Both the position numbers and the translations under genes were made by a program. Under the pieces are notes generated by a model. The model ran no database searches. It was not told the DNA's origin and saw only the letters and a list, made by a program, of their open reading frames with translations. From the NCBI RefSeq assembly GCF_016904675.1, contig NZ_CP070228.1, positions 620,001 to 684,000 on the forward strand: a DNA stretch of 64,000 bases. The letters run 5' to 3'. The first letter of the stretch is position 1, and every line of letters begins with the position of its first letter. The stretch is from Arcanobacterium phocisimile. Its GTDB lineage: Bacteria > Actinomycetota > Actinomycetes > Actinomycetales > Actinomycetaceae. Shown one piece after another: positions 35,715-44,898 of this stretch.

Positions 35715-36586
35715 TGGCAACCACTTGGATTCTTAGCTCCACTGGAGAAATCGCTGACCTGGTTGAACTTGGCCGTCAGCGCGCTGACGGCATCACAGCC
35801 GTCGTCGTTGGTGACGCAGACGTTGCGGGCGTAGATTCAGCGATCACTATTGCTCTCGACGCCGATATGCCGGTTGAAGCGTTAGCACCAGTTGTTGCGC
35901 AAACTGTTAGCGCAGGTGCCGACGACGTCGTGCTCGTTGCAGATACGCCAACAGATCGCGTTTTGGGTGGGGCAGTGGCTGCCAAGCTTAATGCGCCCGT
36001 CCTCGTTGGGGTGCGTTCCTTAGGCGAGCACACCGCCGAAGTTTCTCGATTCGGTGCTATCACCTTGCAAACAGTGCACTTCGACGGTCCAGTCGTTGCT
36101 GTTCACGCCGGCGGTTCAGCGGTCGAGGGTGAAGCAGTTGCGCCGCAAAGCGCTACCGGTCAGCCGCATGCTGCTCGAGTTTCTTCCTATGACGTCAGCG
36201 AAACCCCAGATATTGATATTGCACATGCTCAGCGTGTTATCTGCGCTGGTCGCGGTTTCGAAAACAAAGAAGATCTGCAGCTCGCTCACGATCTAGCAGA
36301 CGCCTTGGGTGCCGAGCTCGGCGTATCGCGTCCATTGGCAGAAGGCTATGGTTGGATGCCGCGTGAAAGCTACATTGGCGTATCGGGTCAGATTGTTGCA
36401 CCGGAACTTTATATCGCTATCGGTATTTCTGGCCAGATTCACCACACTGCTGGCGTGACTGATTCGCAAACAATCGTGGCAATCAACAACGACGAGCTCG
36501 CAACGATTTTCGATTTCGCTGATTACGGCATTGTTGGCGATCTTTATGCGGTCTTGCCAGAGCTCACTGCCGCACTAGCTAACTAG
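35714..36586 (+). CDS. fixB: electron transfer flavoprotein alpha subunit (FixB/EtfA)
   Basis: A 290-residue alpha subunit. The C-terminal FAD-binding signature is clear: YIGVSGQIVAPELYIAIGIS followed by GQIHHTAGV and VAINNDELATIFDFADYGIV. The N-terminal domain is the variable ETF alpha half. It would pass electrons with FixA to FixC. It is translationally coupled to fixA and separated by 80 bp from fixC. Confidence 0.92.
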   Translation: MATTWILSSTGEIADLVELGRQRADGITAVVVGDADVAGVDSAITIALDADMPVEALAPVVAQTVSAGADDVVLVADTPTDRVLGGAVAAKLNAPVLVGVRSLGEHTAEVSRFGAITLQTVHFDGPVVAVHAGGSAVEGEAVAPQSATGQPHAARVSSYDVSETPDIDIAHAQRVICAGRGFENKEDLQLAHDLADALGAELGVSRPLAEGYGWMPRESYIGVSGQIVAPELYIAIGISGQIHHTAGVTDSQTIVAINNDELATIFDFADYGIVGDLYAVLPELTAALAN

Positions 36587-36666
36587 GTTGCGGCTTTTGG
36601 GCCCGGTACTGACTCCGCTAACATCGAATAGCTAGTTCTACGCCGGCACTATGTGAAAGAAGCTTG

Positions 36667-37968
36667 ATGGATATCGAATACGATTTTGACGTTATCGTTG
36701 TGGGAGCTGGCATTGCCGGTTTAACGACCGCGTATTTGTTGGCAAAAGATGGCCATGAAGTATTGCTGGCCGAACGCGGTAATGAGCCGGGGGAGAAGAA
36801 CCTTTCCGGCGGAGTTTTCTATTCGCGTGTGATGGATGAGATCTTCGAAGGATTCTCCACCCAAGCACCAGTTGAGCGTTCGATTACCCGCAACGTCTTG
36901 ACCTTGCTGAACGCCGAGTCGGCTGTATCAGTGGACTATTGGGATGCCTCGCTTTCCGAGCCAACCAATGCGGTGACAGTATTGCGTGCGAGGCTTGATC
37001 CGTGGCTTGCCGAGCAAGCAGAAGAAGCCGGTGTGACGCTGATGAGCGGGGTCAAGGTCGATGAGCTTGTAAAGAGTGAGTCGGGTGCCGTGTGCGGGAT
37101 TCGTGCCGGCGAAGATGTGTTGCATGCGAAGATCGTGGTTTTGGCAGATGGCGTGAATTCTTTCCTCGCCCGGGCTGCCGGGCTGCGTGCGGCGCCAGCA
37201 CCATCTCACGTTGGGGTGGGCGTGAAGTCGGTTATTCGTATCGGTGAAGACGCAGTGAACCAGCGTTTCGGCGTCGGCGGCGACGACGGCGCGGCATATG
37301 CGCTCGTTGGCGATGCTACCCGCGGGGTACCAGGCGGCGCCTTCTTGTATACGAACAAGGATTCGATCAGTTTAGGTATCGTGGTCAACGTTGCTGACCT
37401 AGCAAAGTCCGGGCACGACGTCGTCGATCTCCACGATCATTTCCTGGCCCACCCGTTCATCCAGCCACTCATTGCAGACGGCGAGTTGCTCGAATACGGC
37501 ACCCATATGGTTGCCGAAGGCGGGCAAGCAATGGTTGGGCGCCTCGCATTCGATGGCGCAGTGATTGTTGGCGATGCTGCCGGGTTCACGATCAACAACG
37601 GTTTCGCTATTCGTGGCATGGATTTGGCGGCGGAATCGGGACGTTGCGCTGCCCAAGCAATCCATTTGGCGTTGAGCACTGGCGATTATTCGGCATCGGC
37701 GTTGGCCTCATATGAAGAAAACATTGCCCAGTCCTGGCTAGGCAAAGACATGGTCACGTTCAAGAAAGCTCCAGAGCTACTTGCTAACACGCCAGAACTA
37801 TACGGTCAGCTCGGCGAATACGCGGCTAATGTGTTGCGCGGGGTATATCGCATGGATCAAACTCCACGCACCAAGATCGCCTCGCTCGTTGTGAAGAAAA
37901 TGAAGACGTCCGGATTGAACGTGTGGAAGCTCGTCAAGATTATCCGCAAGATTCGAGGAGGGCTGTGA
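36667..37968 (+). CDS. fixC: FixC-type FAD-dependent ETF:quinone oxidoreductase-like protein
   Basis: About 433 residues. FAD dinucleotide motif DVIVVGAGIAGLTTAYLLAK is followed by GGVFYSRVMDEI and the second FAD-contacting segment GAVIVGDAAGFTINNGFAIR. In FixABCX, FixC delivers electrons to the quinone pool, and the whole complex can bifurcate electrons from NADH to quinone and a low-potential acceptor. The ATG at 36667 follows AAAGAAG; a TTG one codon upstream is not preferred. Its stop overlaps the fixX ATG (TGATG). Confidence 0.9.
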   Translation: MDIEYDFDVIVVGAGIAGLTTAYLLAKDGHEVLLAERGNEPGEKNLSGGVFYSRVMDEIFEGFSTQAPVERSITRNVLTLLNAESAVSVDYWDASLSEPTNAVTVLRARLDPWLAEQAEEAGVTLMSGVKVDELVKSESGAVCGIRAGEDVLHAKIVVLADGVNSFLARAAGLRAAPAPSHVGVGVKSVIRIGEDAVNQRFGVGGDDGAAYALVGDATRGVPGGAFLYTNKDSISLGIVVNVADLAKSGHDVVDLHDHFLAHPFIQPLIADGELLEYGTHMVAEGGQAMVGRLAFDGAVIVGDAAGFTINNGFAIRGMDLAAESGRCAAQAIHLALSTGDYSASALASYEENIAQSWLGKDMVTFKKAPELLANTPELYGQLGEYAANVLRGVYRMDQTPRTKIASLVVKKMKTSGLNVWKLVKIIRKIRGGL

Positions 37969-38270
37969 TGGCTAAGAGTGAGTTCTCACTTCCACCACTT
38001 AATCGCCGACTAGCTGGTAATTCTTATGAAACCGACGACGGCAACTCGCATATCGAGGTTCATCAAGAAGCCCTCGCAGCCAGTGGTTTTGCCGATACGT
38101 TGATCCGTATCTGCCCGGCGAAGGTGTATTCGAAGAACCCTGATGGCACGGTTGCCGCCGAATACGCAGCCTGCCTCGAGTGCGGCACGTGTTTAGCAGC
38201 AGCTCCTGCGGGAACGTTGAGCTGGCATTATCCAGATTCCGGTATGGGTATCAGCTACCGCGAAGGCTGA
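37968..38270 (+). CDS. fixX: FixX ferredoxin-like protein
   Basis: A 100-residue iron-sulfur protein. Cysteines lie in RICPAKVYSKNPDG and in AACLECGTCLAAAP, giving four in total, the same set as in E. coli FixX. The C terminus ends in LSWHYPDSGMGISYREG, also FixX-like. It would accept low-potential electrons from the FixAB-FixC complex. Translationally coupled to fixC. Confidence 0.92.
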   Translation: MAKSEFSLPPLNRRLAGNSYETDDGNSHIEVHQEALAASGFADTLIRICPAKVYSKNPDGTVAAEYAACLECGTCLAAAPAGTLSWHYPDSGMGISYREG

Positions 38271-38416
38271 GCTTTCTTACGCTGCGCGATTCGCAGAACA
38301 ATGGAGACGATAACACGGTCTTCAGCCGGACCATCCCCGAAACTCAATCCGTTAAGAAACTTTCACGACTATACTGTCAAACAAGATGTAGTGGTACACA
38401 TTAACGGAGGTGCGGC

Positions 38417-38812
38417 ATGGTCGAAACAATCGCATTAGCTTTTTGCGCAATAGTCTTGGTCGCGTGTGGGATACTCATAGTCGTTGTAGGATCACGGATG
38501 ACATCTGGAAAGCTTCCTCCCAACGAGACAGCGGGCACTAGAACATCATTTGCCCTAGAATCAGATGAAAACTGGTACTTTGTACAGCGTTTAACCGGAC
38601 CACCAACAAAATGGTTGGGATACGCCCAGTTTTTATGGGTTCCAGCTTTCGTCGCCTTAGAGTTCACTGACAACGTTGGCTTTTTATATGCAACCGTAGC
38701 TGTGCAGATATTCCTCTTTATCCTGTTGTGGATTATTTACTTTAGGGGAATCAGACGCCGTAAAGAGCGCTTAGGCGCGTTTGCGCTCAATACGCCACAT
38801 GACCAGGGCTGA
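38417..38812 (+). CDS. SdpI-like three-helix membrane protein
   Basis: A 131-residue protein with an N-terminal helix (about 6-27) and two more in the C-terminal half (about 74-92 and 96-115). Between helix 1 and 2 lies NETAGTRTSFALESDENWYF, which resembles the SdpI/YfhL pattern N..xGxRTxxTLxSdexW. SdpI confers immunity to a killing factor in Bacillus; here only the fold similarity is claimed. ATG follows GGAGG. Its 3' end overlaps the convergent MFS gene by 42 bp. Confidence 0.6.
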   Translation: MVETIALAFCAIVLVACGILIVVVGSRMTSGKLPPNETAGTRTSFALESDENWYFVQRLTGPPTKWLGYAQFLWVPAFVALEFTDNVGFLYATVAVQIFLFILLWIIYFRGIRRRKERLGAFALNTPHDQG

Positions 38813-40252
38813 TGTTGTGGTGAGTGCGGCAAGGAAGACGACAACGCCGAGTGCCAGAAGCATTCCGGCGAGCCAGTTTGAGCCGCTAGAGCCGAGCGAC
38901 TGACCAGCAAAGAACACGCCAGTGACGATGGCGATGCTGATCGCGGTTGCCATGCGCTGACCGGTTTGTAAGAAGCCGCCAGCAATTCCGCCATGTGTGC
39001 GAGGCACGTCCATCATAGTCAGAGTTTGGTTTGCTGCACCGAAGGCGCCGAATGCGAAGCCCTGCAAGACGAGGGGAATGGCAGCCCACCAGTAGCTTGC
39101 GCCATTTTCAATTTCCCAGACTGCGAATGCCAAAGCTGCCGAGCTGACAACGATGAGGATCGTACTTAGTACCTGGATTGCTGCGCCGTGTACATAGGAG
39201 TGGCGACCACTCCACATGGCGCCGAAACCAGATGAGATCGCATTGGGTAGTGTAAGAAGTCCGACACTTAGGGCACTGACTCCCACGCCGTTTTGAAGAT
39301 AGATAGCAACGATTGCCATGATTGCTGGCCCGGCCATAAAGAATAGCGAACCGGTTAACGTTCCCAGGCCATATGTTGGTAGTTTAAGGAGATCGAGATC
39401 CATCATCGGGAATCGTCCGCGGGCTTTGTAGCGTTTCTCCCACACCACCCATACAGTACCTCCAAGAATTCCCAACGGAAGTAATCCCCACACCCACGGC
39501 GAGGTGCGGGACATGAACGGCAGCATGATGAAAAGAACAGTTAACACAAGCAGTAATGAACCGACCGGGTCAAGATCGATTTTTTCGCGACGGACAACGA
39601 CGGGCTGTCCGGTAGTTGCGTGATCTAAGCCGAGAGCGCGTCGTTCTTTGCCGAAAGGGAGCCAGCGCGCGCCGAGAATGAGTCCGAGAGCGCCCAAAGG
39701 GAGGTTAACTGCGAATCCACCGCGCCAGCCGAGGTCGTTTCCGAACCAGCCAATGAGCAATCCGGAAAGAATAGGGCCGATTGCTACTGAGATAGCAACG
39801 GCTAATCCGAATAACGCAAATGCTCGGGTCCGGGCTTTGCCTTCAAAATATTGCACAATTAAGCCGGTGGTTTGTGGGGAGAGTACGCCTGCACCGATAC
39901 CCTGAAAGACGCGCAAAATGTTAAGTACAAGAGTGGTTGGTGCCAGACCAGCAGCAAGGGATGCAAGTGTGAAGATGGTGAGGCCAATCATGAACAATGA
40001 TGACCGTCCGAAAATGTCTCCTAATCGCCCGGCTGGGACAAGAACAACACCGATTGCCAGGGTGTATCCCGAGAGCACCCATTGCACTTCAGATGGGGAA
40101 GAACCAAGTGCTTCGGTTAATGCTGGTAGTGCATTGTTCACTGAGCTTACTTGCACGAGGGCCATCATGAGCGGAATGAGGAGTACAACGAGCAGTTGCC
40201 GTCGGTCATAAACTCGCGATGATCCGGGCACCGTGAATTCGTGTGCTGTCAT
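38771..40252 (-). CDS. MFS multidrug exporter, DHA2 (14-helix) type
   Basis: A 493-residue transporter with about 14 membrane helices. Motif A-like PAGRLGDIFGRSSLF follows helix 2, and the motif C-like region is in FQGIGAGVLSPQTTGLI. The length and ALPALTEALGSSPSEVQWVLSGYTLA region are typical of EmrB/QacA-type proton-driven drug exporters. Substrate is unknown. It has GAGGAG upstream and a dyad-rich region (40297-40313) that may be a repressor site. No regulator gene is adjacent. Confidence 0.88.
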   Translation of the reverse strand: MTAHEFTVPGSSRVYDRRQLLVVLLIPLMMALVQVSSVNNALPALTEALGSSPSEVQWVLSGYTLAIGVVLVPAGRLGDIFGRSSLFMIGLTIFTLASLAAGLAPTTLVLNILRVFQGIGAGVLSPQTTGLIVQYFEGKARTRAFALFGLAVAISVAIGPILSGLLIGWFGNDLGWRGGFAVNLPLGALGLILGARWLPFGKERRALGLDHATTGQPVVVRREKIDLDPVGSLLLVLTVLFIMLPFMSRTSPWVWGLLPLGILGGTVWVVWEKRYKARGRFPMMDLDLLKLPTYGLGTLTGSLFFMAGPAIMAIVAIYLQNGVGVSALSVGLLTLPNAISSGFGAMWSGRHSYVHGAAIQVLSTILIVVSSAALAFAVWEIENGASYWWAAIPLVLQGFAFGAFGAANQTLTMMDVPRTHGGIAGGFLQTGQRMATAISIAIVTGVFFAGQSLGSSGSNWLAGMLLALGVVVFLAALTTTSALVMWRIERKRA

Positions 40253-40296
40253 GTTGTGTGCTCCTCTAAGTGCCGTGACGTAGCTGCGTATTTAGT

Positions 40297-40313
40297 CAAT
40301 AGTATTGTTCAAT
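40297..40313 (-). promoter_or_regulatory. overlapping CAAT/ATTG palindromes upstream of the MFS gene
   Basis: CAATAGTATTG (40297-40307) and ATTGTTCAAT (40304-40313) are interleaved palindromes 45-60 bp before the MFS start. They could be a TetR- or MarR-type operator, or overlap the promoter. Pattern evidence only. Confidence 0.35.
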
Positions 40314-40406
40314 GTAATTATTCGAGTTTAGTCTATTTAGATTTCAACTAACATGGCCGGCGGCACAATTTTGTGGTGATTTTCCTGACCATTTAGGCTA
40401 GAGGGT

Positions 40407-40790
40407 ATGAGTGAAACGGTTCGAATAGATGTCTGGTTGTGGTCAGTGCGCCAAACTAAAACGCGCAGCCTTGCCACAAACGAATGCAAAGCAGGCCACG
40501 TGCGGATCAACGGCAACGTTGCCAAACCCTCGTCGCCAGTGAAAATCGGCGACGAAGTACGCTACCGATTCCAAGGATTTGACCGGATTTTGCAGGTCAC
40601 CAGATTGTTAACTAAGCGCTCGAGCGCTACCCAAGCCCAAGCCTGTTATATCGACAAGAGCCCGCAACGCCCCAAAGTTTATATCCCGGTTTTCACTCGC
40701 GAACGTGGAGCGGGCCGGCCCACGAAAAAAGAACGACGCGAACTAGATCGAATCCTTGGACGTAATTCTAACTATGGCCACATGGGGTAG
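40407..40790 (+). CDS. S4-domain RNA-binding protein (Hsp15/HslR-like)
   Basis: A 127-residue protein whose first 60 residues are an S4 domain: VRIDVWLWSVRQTKTRSLAT, HVRINGNVAKPSSPVKIGDEV. A basic C-terminal tail GRPTKKERRELDRILGR follows, as in heat-shock protein 15, which binds 50S subunits carrying stalled nascent chains. That role is by homology only. ATG has GAGGG upstream. It is divergent from the MFS gene and 35 bp upstream of pyrH. Confidence 0.85.
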   Translation: MSETVRIDVWLWSVRQTKTRSLATNECKAGHVRINGNVAKPSSPVKIGDEVRYRFQGFDRILQVTRLLTKRSSATQAQACYIDKSPQRPKVYIPVFTRERGAGRPTKKERRELDRILGRNSNYGHMG

Positions 40791-40825
40791 ACTTTATTTA
40801 GCGTGAACTAGATGAAAGGTGCTCT

Positions 40826-41566
40826 ATGTCTTCTCAACCAGCTTCACACGGCACTCGCCGTGTTTTACTCAAACTATCCGGAGAAGTCTTTGGTGGTGGA
40901 GGCATCGGCCTCGATACCAAAGTGCTGCGCCGAACTGCCGAAGAAATCGCCGAAGCTGTGCAGGCCGGGGTACAGGTCGCCGTCGTCGTCGGCGGTGGAA
41001 ACTTCTTCCGTGGTATCGAACTTCAAGAAAACGGAATGGATCGGGCACGAGCTGATTACATGGGCATGCTCGGCACTGTCATTAACGCAGTCGCCTTACA
41101 AGACTTCCTCGAGAACTCTGGTATTCCGTCGCGCGTTCAAACCGCAATCACCATGAGTCAAGTTGCCGAAGCTTATATCCCGTTGCGTGCTATCCGCCAC
41201 CTAGAAAAGGGCCGCGTCGTTATTTTTGGCGCTGGTGCCGGAATGCCATACTTCTCCACCGATACCGTCTCCGCCCAACGTGCGCTTGAACTTCGCTGCA
41301 ACGAATTGCTGGTAGGTAAGAACGGAGTAGACGGCGTCTACACTGCTGATCCACGCAAGGATCCACAAGCTGTCATGTTAGAAGAACTCACCTACGAGCA
41401 AGCTTTGCGTGACCACCTGAAAGTCGTTGACGCAGCAGCATTCTCGCTGTGTCAAGATAATGGCATGACTATGCGCGTTTTTGGAATGGGTACACCAGGA
41501 AACGTGTCTCGTGCACTCCGCGGCGAAAAGATCGGTACCCTAGTGACAACAACCCCCAACAATTGA
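40826..41566 (+). CDS. pyrH: UMP kinase
   Basis: A 246-residue amino-acid-kinase-fold enzyme that phosphorylates UMP to [51 protein letters not shown] and [15 protein letters not shown] are PyrH landmarks. The ATG follows GAAAGG. It heads pyrH-frr-cdsA-rlmN, with frr 9 bp downstream. Confidence 0.97.
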   Translation: MSSQPASHGTRRVLLKLSGEVFGGGGIGLDTKVLRRTAEEIAEAVQAGVQVAVVVGGGNFFRGIELQENGMDRARADYMGMLGTVINAVALQDFLENSGIPSRVQTAITMSQVAEAYIPLRAIRHLEKGRVVIFGAGAGMPYFSTDTVSAQRALELRCNELLVGKNGVDGVYTADPRKDPQAVMLEELTYEQALRDHLKVVDAAAFSLCQDNGMTMRVFGMGTPGNVSRALRGEKIGTLVTTTPNN

Positions 41567-41575
41567 GGAACAACA

Positions 41576-42133
41576 ATGATTGACGAAACACTGCTCGAAG
41601 CTGAAGAGAAGATGGGTAAGGCGATCGACGTCGCCCACAATGACTTTTCCAAGATCCGCTCGGGTCGAGCAAACCCAGAACTCTTTACCTCGCTGGTCGT
41701 AGACTACTACGGAGCACCAACCCCGCTCCAGCAGCTGGCAACTGTGTCTGTTCCAGAAGCACGCACCGTTCTCATCTCTCCGTACGATCGTTCCGCAATG
41801 AAGGATATTGAGCGCGCAATTCAAGAATCAGATCTGGGCCTCAACCCAACTGACGACGGTCAAGTGTTGCGGATTAACCTTCCAGCTTTGACTGAAGAGC
41901 GCCGCCGTGAATACGTCAAATTGGCGAAGACCAAGGGCGAAGACGCCCGCATTTCGATCCGCGCTATCCGCCGCAAGGCAAAGGAAACTCTTGACAAGAT
42001 CAAGAAGGACGGCGATGCCGGTGAAGACGATGTCGAGCGCGCTGAAAAAGAACTCGAAACCCTTACCAAGAAGTACGTCGACAAGATCGATGCTCTTCTT
42101 GAAGCTAAGGAAAAGGAATTAATGGAGATCTGA
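41576..42133 (+). CDS. frr: ribosome recycling factor
   Basis: A 185-residue, tRNA-mimic protein that splits post-termination ribosomes with EF-G. It has the RRF pattern KIRSGRANPELF, YYGAPTPLQQLATVSVPEAR and INLPALTEERRREYVKLAK, and a long C-terminal helix region. Length is exact for the family. GAGG precedes the ATG. Confidence 0.97.
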   Translation: MIDETLLEAEEKMGKAIDVAHNDFSKIRSGRANPELFTSLVVDYYGAPTPLQQLATVSVPEARTVLISPYDRSAMKDIERAIQESDLGLNPTDDGQVLRINLPALTEERRREYVKLAKTKGEDARISIRAIRRKAKETLDKIKKDGDAGEDDVERAEKELETLTKKYVDKIDALLEAKEKELMEI

Positions 42134-42135
42134 TT

Positions 42136-43029
42136 TTGACCAGTCCAAGCCCAACAAAAAACGCTACGTTTTTAAGCCGTCTCGTACCGCATCCGCCACG
42201 TCCACCACAGGAGGTGACATCGCGTGCGGGACGGAACGTTCCGGCAGCAGTAGCTACCGGTCTGGGATTGTTGGGCTTGGTCGGTCTATCCTTGGCCTAC
42301 AAGATGGAAATCTTTGTGGCGCTTGCGATTGCTTTTTTGGTCGTAGGTATATGGGAGATTGCGGGAGCGTTCTTAGCACGTAATATCCGTATACCTTTCA
42401 TTCCGTTGATCATTGGCGGAGTTGGCATGATGCTAGCGACGTGGTCGGGCGGATTGCGCGATGGACTCATTGTGTTCTTCTTCGCCGCTGGCGTTGCGAT
42501 GTTGTGGCGTACCTATATGGCAGAAGATCATGTTTTAACTGACGGGATCGCTGGTGTTTTTGCACTGGCATGGATCGGTATTTTTTCCATGTTCGCCGTG
42601 GCGCTAGCTGCCCTATCGCAGGGCGCTTTTGCCGTTATTGCCTTCGTTCTGCTTCCGGTCGCTTCCGATACGGGTGGTTGGCTTGCCGGTATTAATTTCG
42701 GCAAACATCCGATCGCGCCGTCGATTTCGCCCAAAAAATCGTGGGAAGGATATATCGGCTCCACAATTGGTGCGTTACTTGCTGCGCTTGTCACCGTGTG
42801 GCTCGGTCTCGGATTGCCCTGGTATGCGGCAGTGATTATTGGGCTAACGATCCCCATCTTTGCAACCGCCGGGGATTTTTCGGAATCGTTGCTCAAACGT
42901 GATCTTGGCGTTAAAGATATGGGATCTATCTTCCCAGGTCACGGCGGTGTGCTCGATAGGGTAGATTCGTTGTTGTTTTGCGCGCCGATTCTCTACGTTA
43001 TTCTTACCTACGGATTCGGATTAAACTAG
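42136..43029 (+). CDS. cdsA: phosphatidate cytidylyltransferase
   Basis: A 297-residue membrane enzyme that makes CDP-diacylglycerol for phospholipid synthesis. About eight hydrophobic helices are visible. The family signature is SPKKSWEGYIGS and, at the C terminus, FSESLLKRDLGVKDMGSIFP with GHGGVLDRVDSLLF. The start is a TTG at 42136 with GGAG upstream, next to the frr stop; a Pro-rich N-terminal tail of about 35 residues precedes the first helix. Confidence 0.94.
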   Translation: MTSPSPTKNATFLSRLVPHPPRPPQEVTSRAGRNVPAAVATGLGLLGLVGLSLAYKMEIFVALAIAFLVVGIWEIAGAFLARNIRIPFIPLIIGGVGMMLATWSGGLRDGLIVFFFAAGVAMLWRTYMAEDHVLTDGIAGVFALAWIGIFSMFAVALAALSQGAFAVIAFVLLPVASDTGGWLAGINFGKHPIAPSISPKKSWEGYIGSTIGALLAALVTVWLGLGLPWYAAVIIGLTIPIFATAGDFSESLLKRDLGVKDMGSIFPGHGGVLDRVDSLLFCAPILYVILTYGFGLN

Positions 43030-43064
43030 CCAGACGCATTGTGACGTGGTTGTGAAGGACTGGA

Positions 43065-44354
43065 ATGAAGAAAACGAAACAGGTTTTGCCTCGAGTAGAG
43101 CAGGGGCCGCGCCCGTCGCTGTCATTCACTGCTCAACGACATGGCAAACCCCCGCGCCATCTAGCTGATCTGTCGCGCACCGAGCGCCGCGAGTTAGTTG
43201 CTGATCTGGGATATCCGCAGTTCCGTGCAGATCAGTTGTCCAAGCATTATTTTGAACATAACTGCATCGATCCGTTGCAGATGAGTGATCTGCCGCAAGC
43301 CCAACGTGAGAAACTCGTTGATATGCTGTTGCCGCCCCTGATCACTAAAGTTCGCGACCAAGTCGCCGATCAAGGTAAAACGATCAAAACTCTGTGGAAA
43401 CTGTTCGATGGGGCAGTAGTTGAGTCCGTTTTGATGAAGTACCCGGACCGAGCTACGTTATGTATTTCTTCCCAAGCGGGTTGTGGCATGGCGTGCCCAT
43501 TTTGTGCCACCGGCCAGGCGGGATTGACGCGTAACCTCACTACTGCTGAGATTATCGAACAGTTGCGCTATGCCCGCCAAGCAGCTGCTGATGGTGTTTT
43601 CGGCGAACCGGTTCGCGTGTCAAACGTCGTGTTTATGGGGATGGGTGAGCCGTTGGCTAACTATCCAGCAGTACGCGATGCGCTCCATCGTATGATTGAT
43701 CCAGCTCCTGAAGGTTTTGGCATGTCGGCACGCAATGTCACAGTTTCGACTGTGGGCATGGTGCCGGTCATCAACAAGCTTGCTGACGAAGGCCTGCCAG
43801 TGACGTTGGCTGTGTCGTTGCATGCTCCTGACGACGAATTGCGTGACGATCTCATCCCGATTAATTCTCGCTATAAAGTTGGTGAATTATTGGATGCTGC
43901 GCGACGCTATTTCGTGCGCACTGGGCGCCGCGTCTCGATTGAGTATGCGTTAATTAAAGATATGAACGACCACGAGTGGCGTGCCGAACTGCTAGCTGCT
44001 GAGCTTAATTCGCGCGGTCGCGGCTGGGTGCATATTAATCCGATTCCGTTGAACCCTACACCTGGTTCGATTTGGACTGCCTCAACTGCCCACGCTACTG
44101 ATACGTTTGTTAAAACATTGTCACGCGCTGGAATTTCGACGACGATTCGCGACACTCGCGGTTCCGATATCGATGGTGCCTGTGGTCAGTTGGCGGCCGA
44201 GGTTGTGGATCGTGAGCATGTTTCTCGGCGCGCAGCAAAAGCCCAAGCTGCGGTAGACGCACGTATCGATGCGCACCGTAGCGAACCTCAAGATTTTGAT
44301 TCAACACTGGCAGCAATTGCTGCTTCGCATAATGGAGATAACGACGATGAGTGA
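43065..44354 (+). CDS. rlmN: 23S rRNA (adenine2503-C2)-methyltransferase
   Basis: A 429-residue radical-SAM enzyme methylating A2503 of 23S rRNA and A37 of some tRNAs. The cluster motif is GCGMACPFCATGQAGL (CxxxCxxC). Also present are the VVFMGMGEPLANYPAVRDAL box and, near the C terminus, TIRDTRGSDIDGACGQLA, which holds the methyl-carrying Cys. It runs about 40 residues beyond the core. ATG follows AAGGA. It overlaps the DivIVA-domain gene by 8 bp. Confidence 0.95.
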   Translation: MKKTKQVLPRVEQGPRPSLSFTAQRHGKPPRHLADLSRTERRELVADLGYPQFRADQLSKHYFEHNCIDPLQMSDLPQAQREKLVDMLLPPLITKVRDQVADQGKTIKTLWKLFDGAVVESVLMKYPDRATLCISSQAGCGMACPFCATGQAGLTRNLTTAEIIEQLRYARQAAADGVFGEPVRVSNVVFMGMGEPLANYPAVRDALHRMIDPAPEGFGMSARNVTVSTVGMVPVINKLADEGLPVTLAVSLHAPDDELRDDLIPINSRYKVGELLDAARRYFVRTGRRVSIEYALIKDMNDHEWRAELLAAELNSRGRGWVHINPIPLNPTPGSIWTASTAHATDTFVKTLSRAGISTTIRDTRGSDIDGACGQLAAEVVDREHVSRRAAKAQAAVDARIDAHRSEPQDFDSTLAAIAASHNGDNDDE

Positions 44355-44898
44355 TACTTTCTCACGGGTTGGTTGGCTACATTCTGGATACAGTCCGGCC
44401 GACGTGGATTCGTTTTTTGCCCGGGCTAAAGATGCCTACGATATGAGTGGCGAAGAAGCTAACGATTTTTCTGAAGCGACTGTGCGCGATGTGTCTTTCC
44501 CATGGGTACGCAACGGCTACCATGCTCAGCTTGTTGATGCGGCACTTGACCGTCTCGAGCAGGCGTTCGTACAACGCCGTCGCGCTAACTGTGTGCGTGA
44601 CAAGGGCGAAGAAGAGTGGGTGCGCACAATCTATGATCGAGCTACCAGCTTGTATCCGCGATTGCGTCGCCCGCAAGGCCAACGGTTCGCTCATCCGGAC
44701 ACGCACGGCTACTCGGTGACCGAAGTAGATCAGCTCATCGAACGCGTTATTGCGTTCTTCGACAAGGCTGAACCGTTAACGTCCGTTGAGGTTCGGAACA
44801 CGACGTTCTCGCAGGCAAAGGGTGAAAGTGCCTATGATGAAGGCGTAGTGGATGTCTTCCTTGATCGGGTTGTGTCAGTACTGATGAGTGTTGAATAA
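44347..44898 (+). CDS. DivIVA-domain protein of unknown role
   Basis: About 183 residues from the ATG at 44347, which overlaps the 3' end of rlmN; the longer frame upstream is within rlmN. Two similar units are visible: GYSPADVDSFFARA...VRDVSFPWVRNGYHAQLVDAAL, and GYSVTEVDQLIERV...VRNTTFSQAKGESAYDEGVV. Each fits the short DivIVA motif (F...kGY...eVD.fldrv). DivIVA-type proteins mark poles or division sites; this one lacks the long coiled coil and may be a cell-cycle adaptor. It overlaps dxr as TAATG. Confidence 0.75.
   Translation: MSDTFSRVGWLHSGYSPADVDSFFARAKDAYDMSGEEANDFSEATVRDVSFPWVRNGYHAQLVDAALDRLEQAFVQRRRANCVRDKGEEEWVRTIYDRATSLYPRLRRPQGQRFAHPDTHGYSVTEVDQLIERVIAFFDKAEPLTSVEVRNTTFSQAKGESAYDEGVVDVFLDRVVSVLMSVE

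Noticed and set aside
38417-38812. Immunity partner for a bacteriocin system with the MFS gene
   Set aside because: No peptide precursor or processing gene is adjacent; SdpI likeness alone is too weak.
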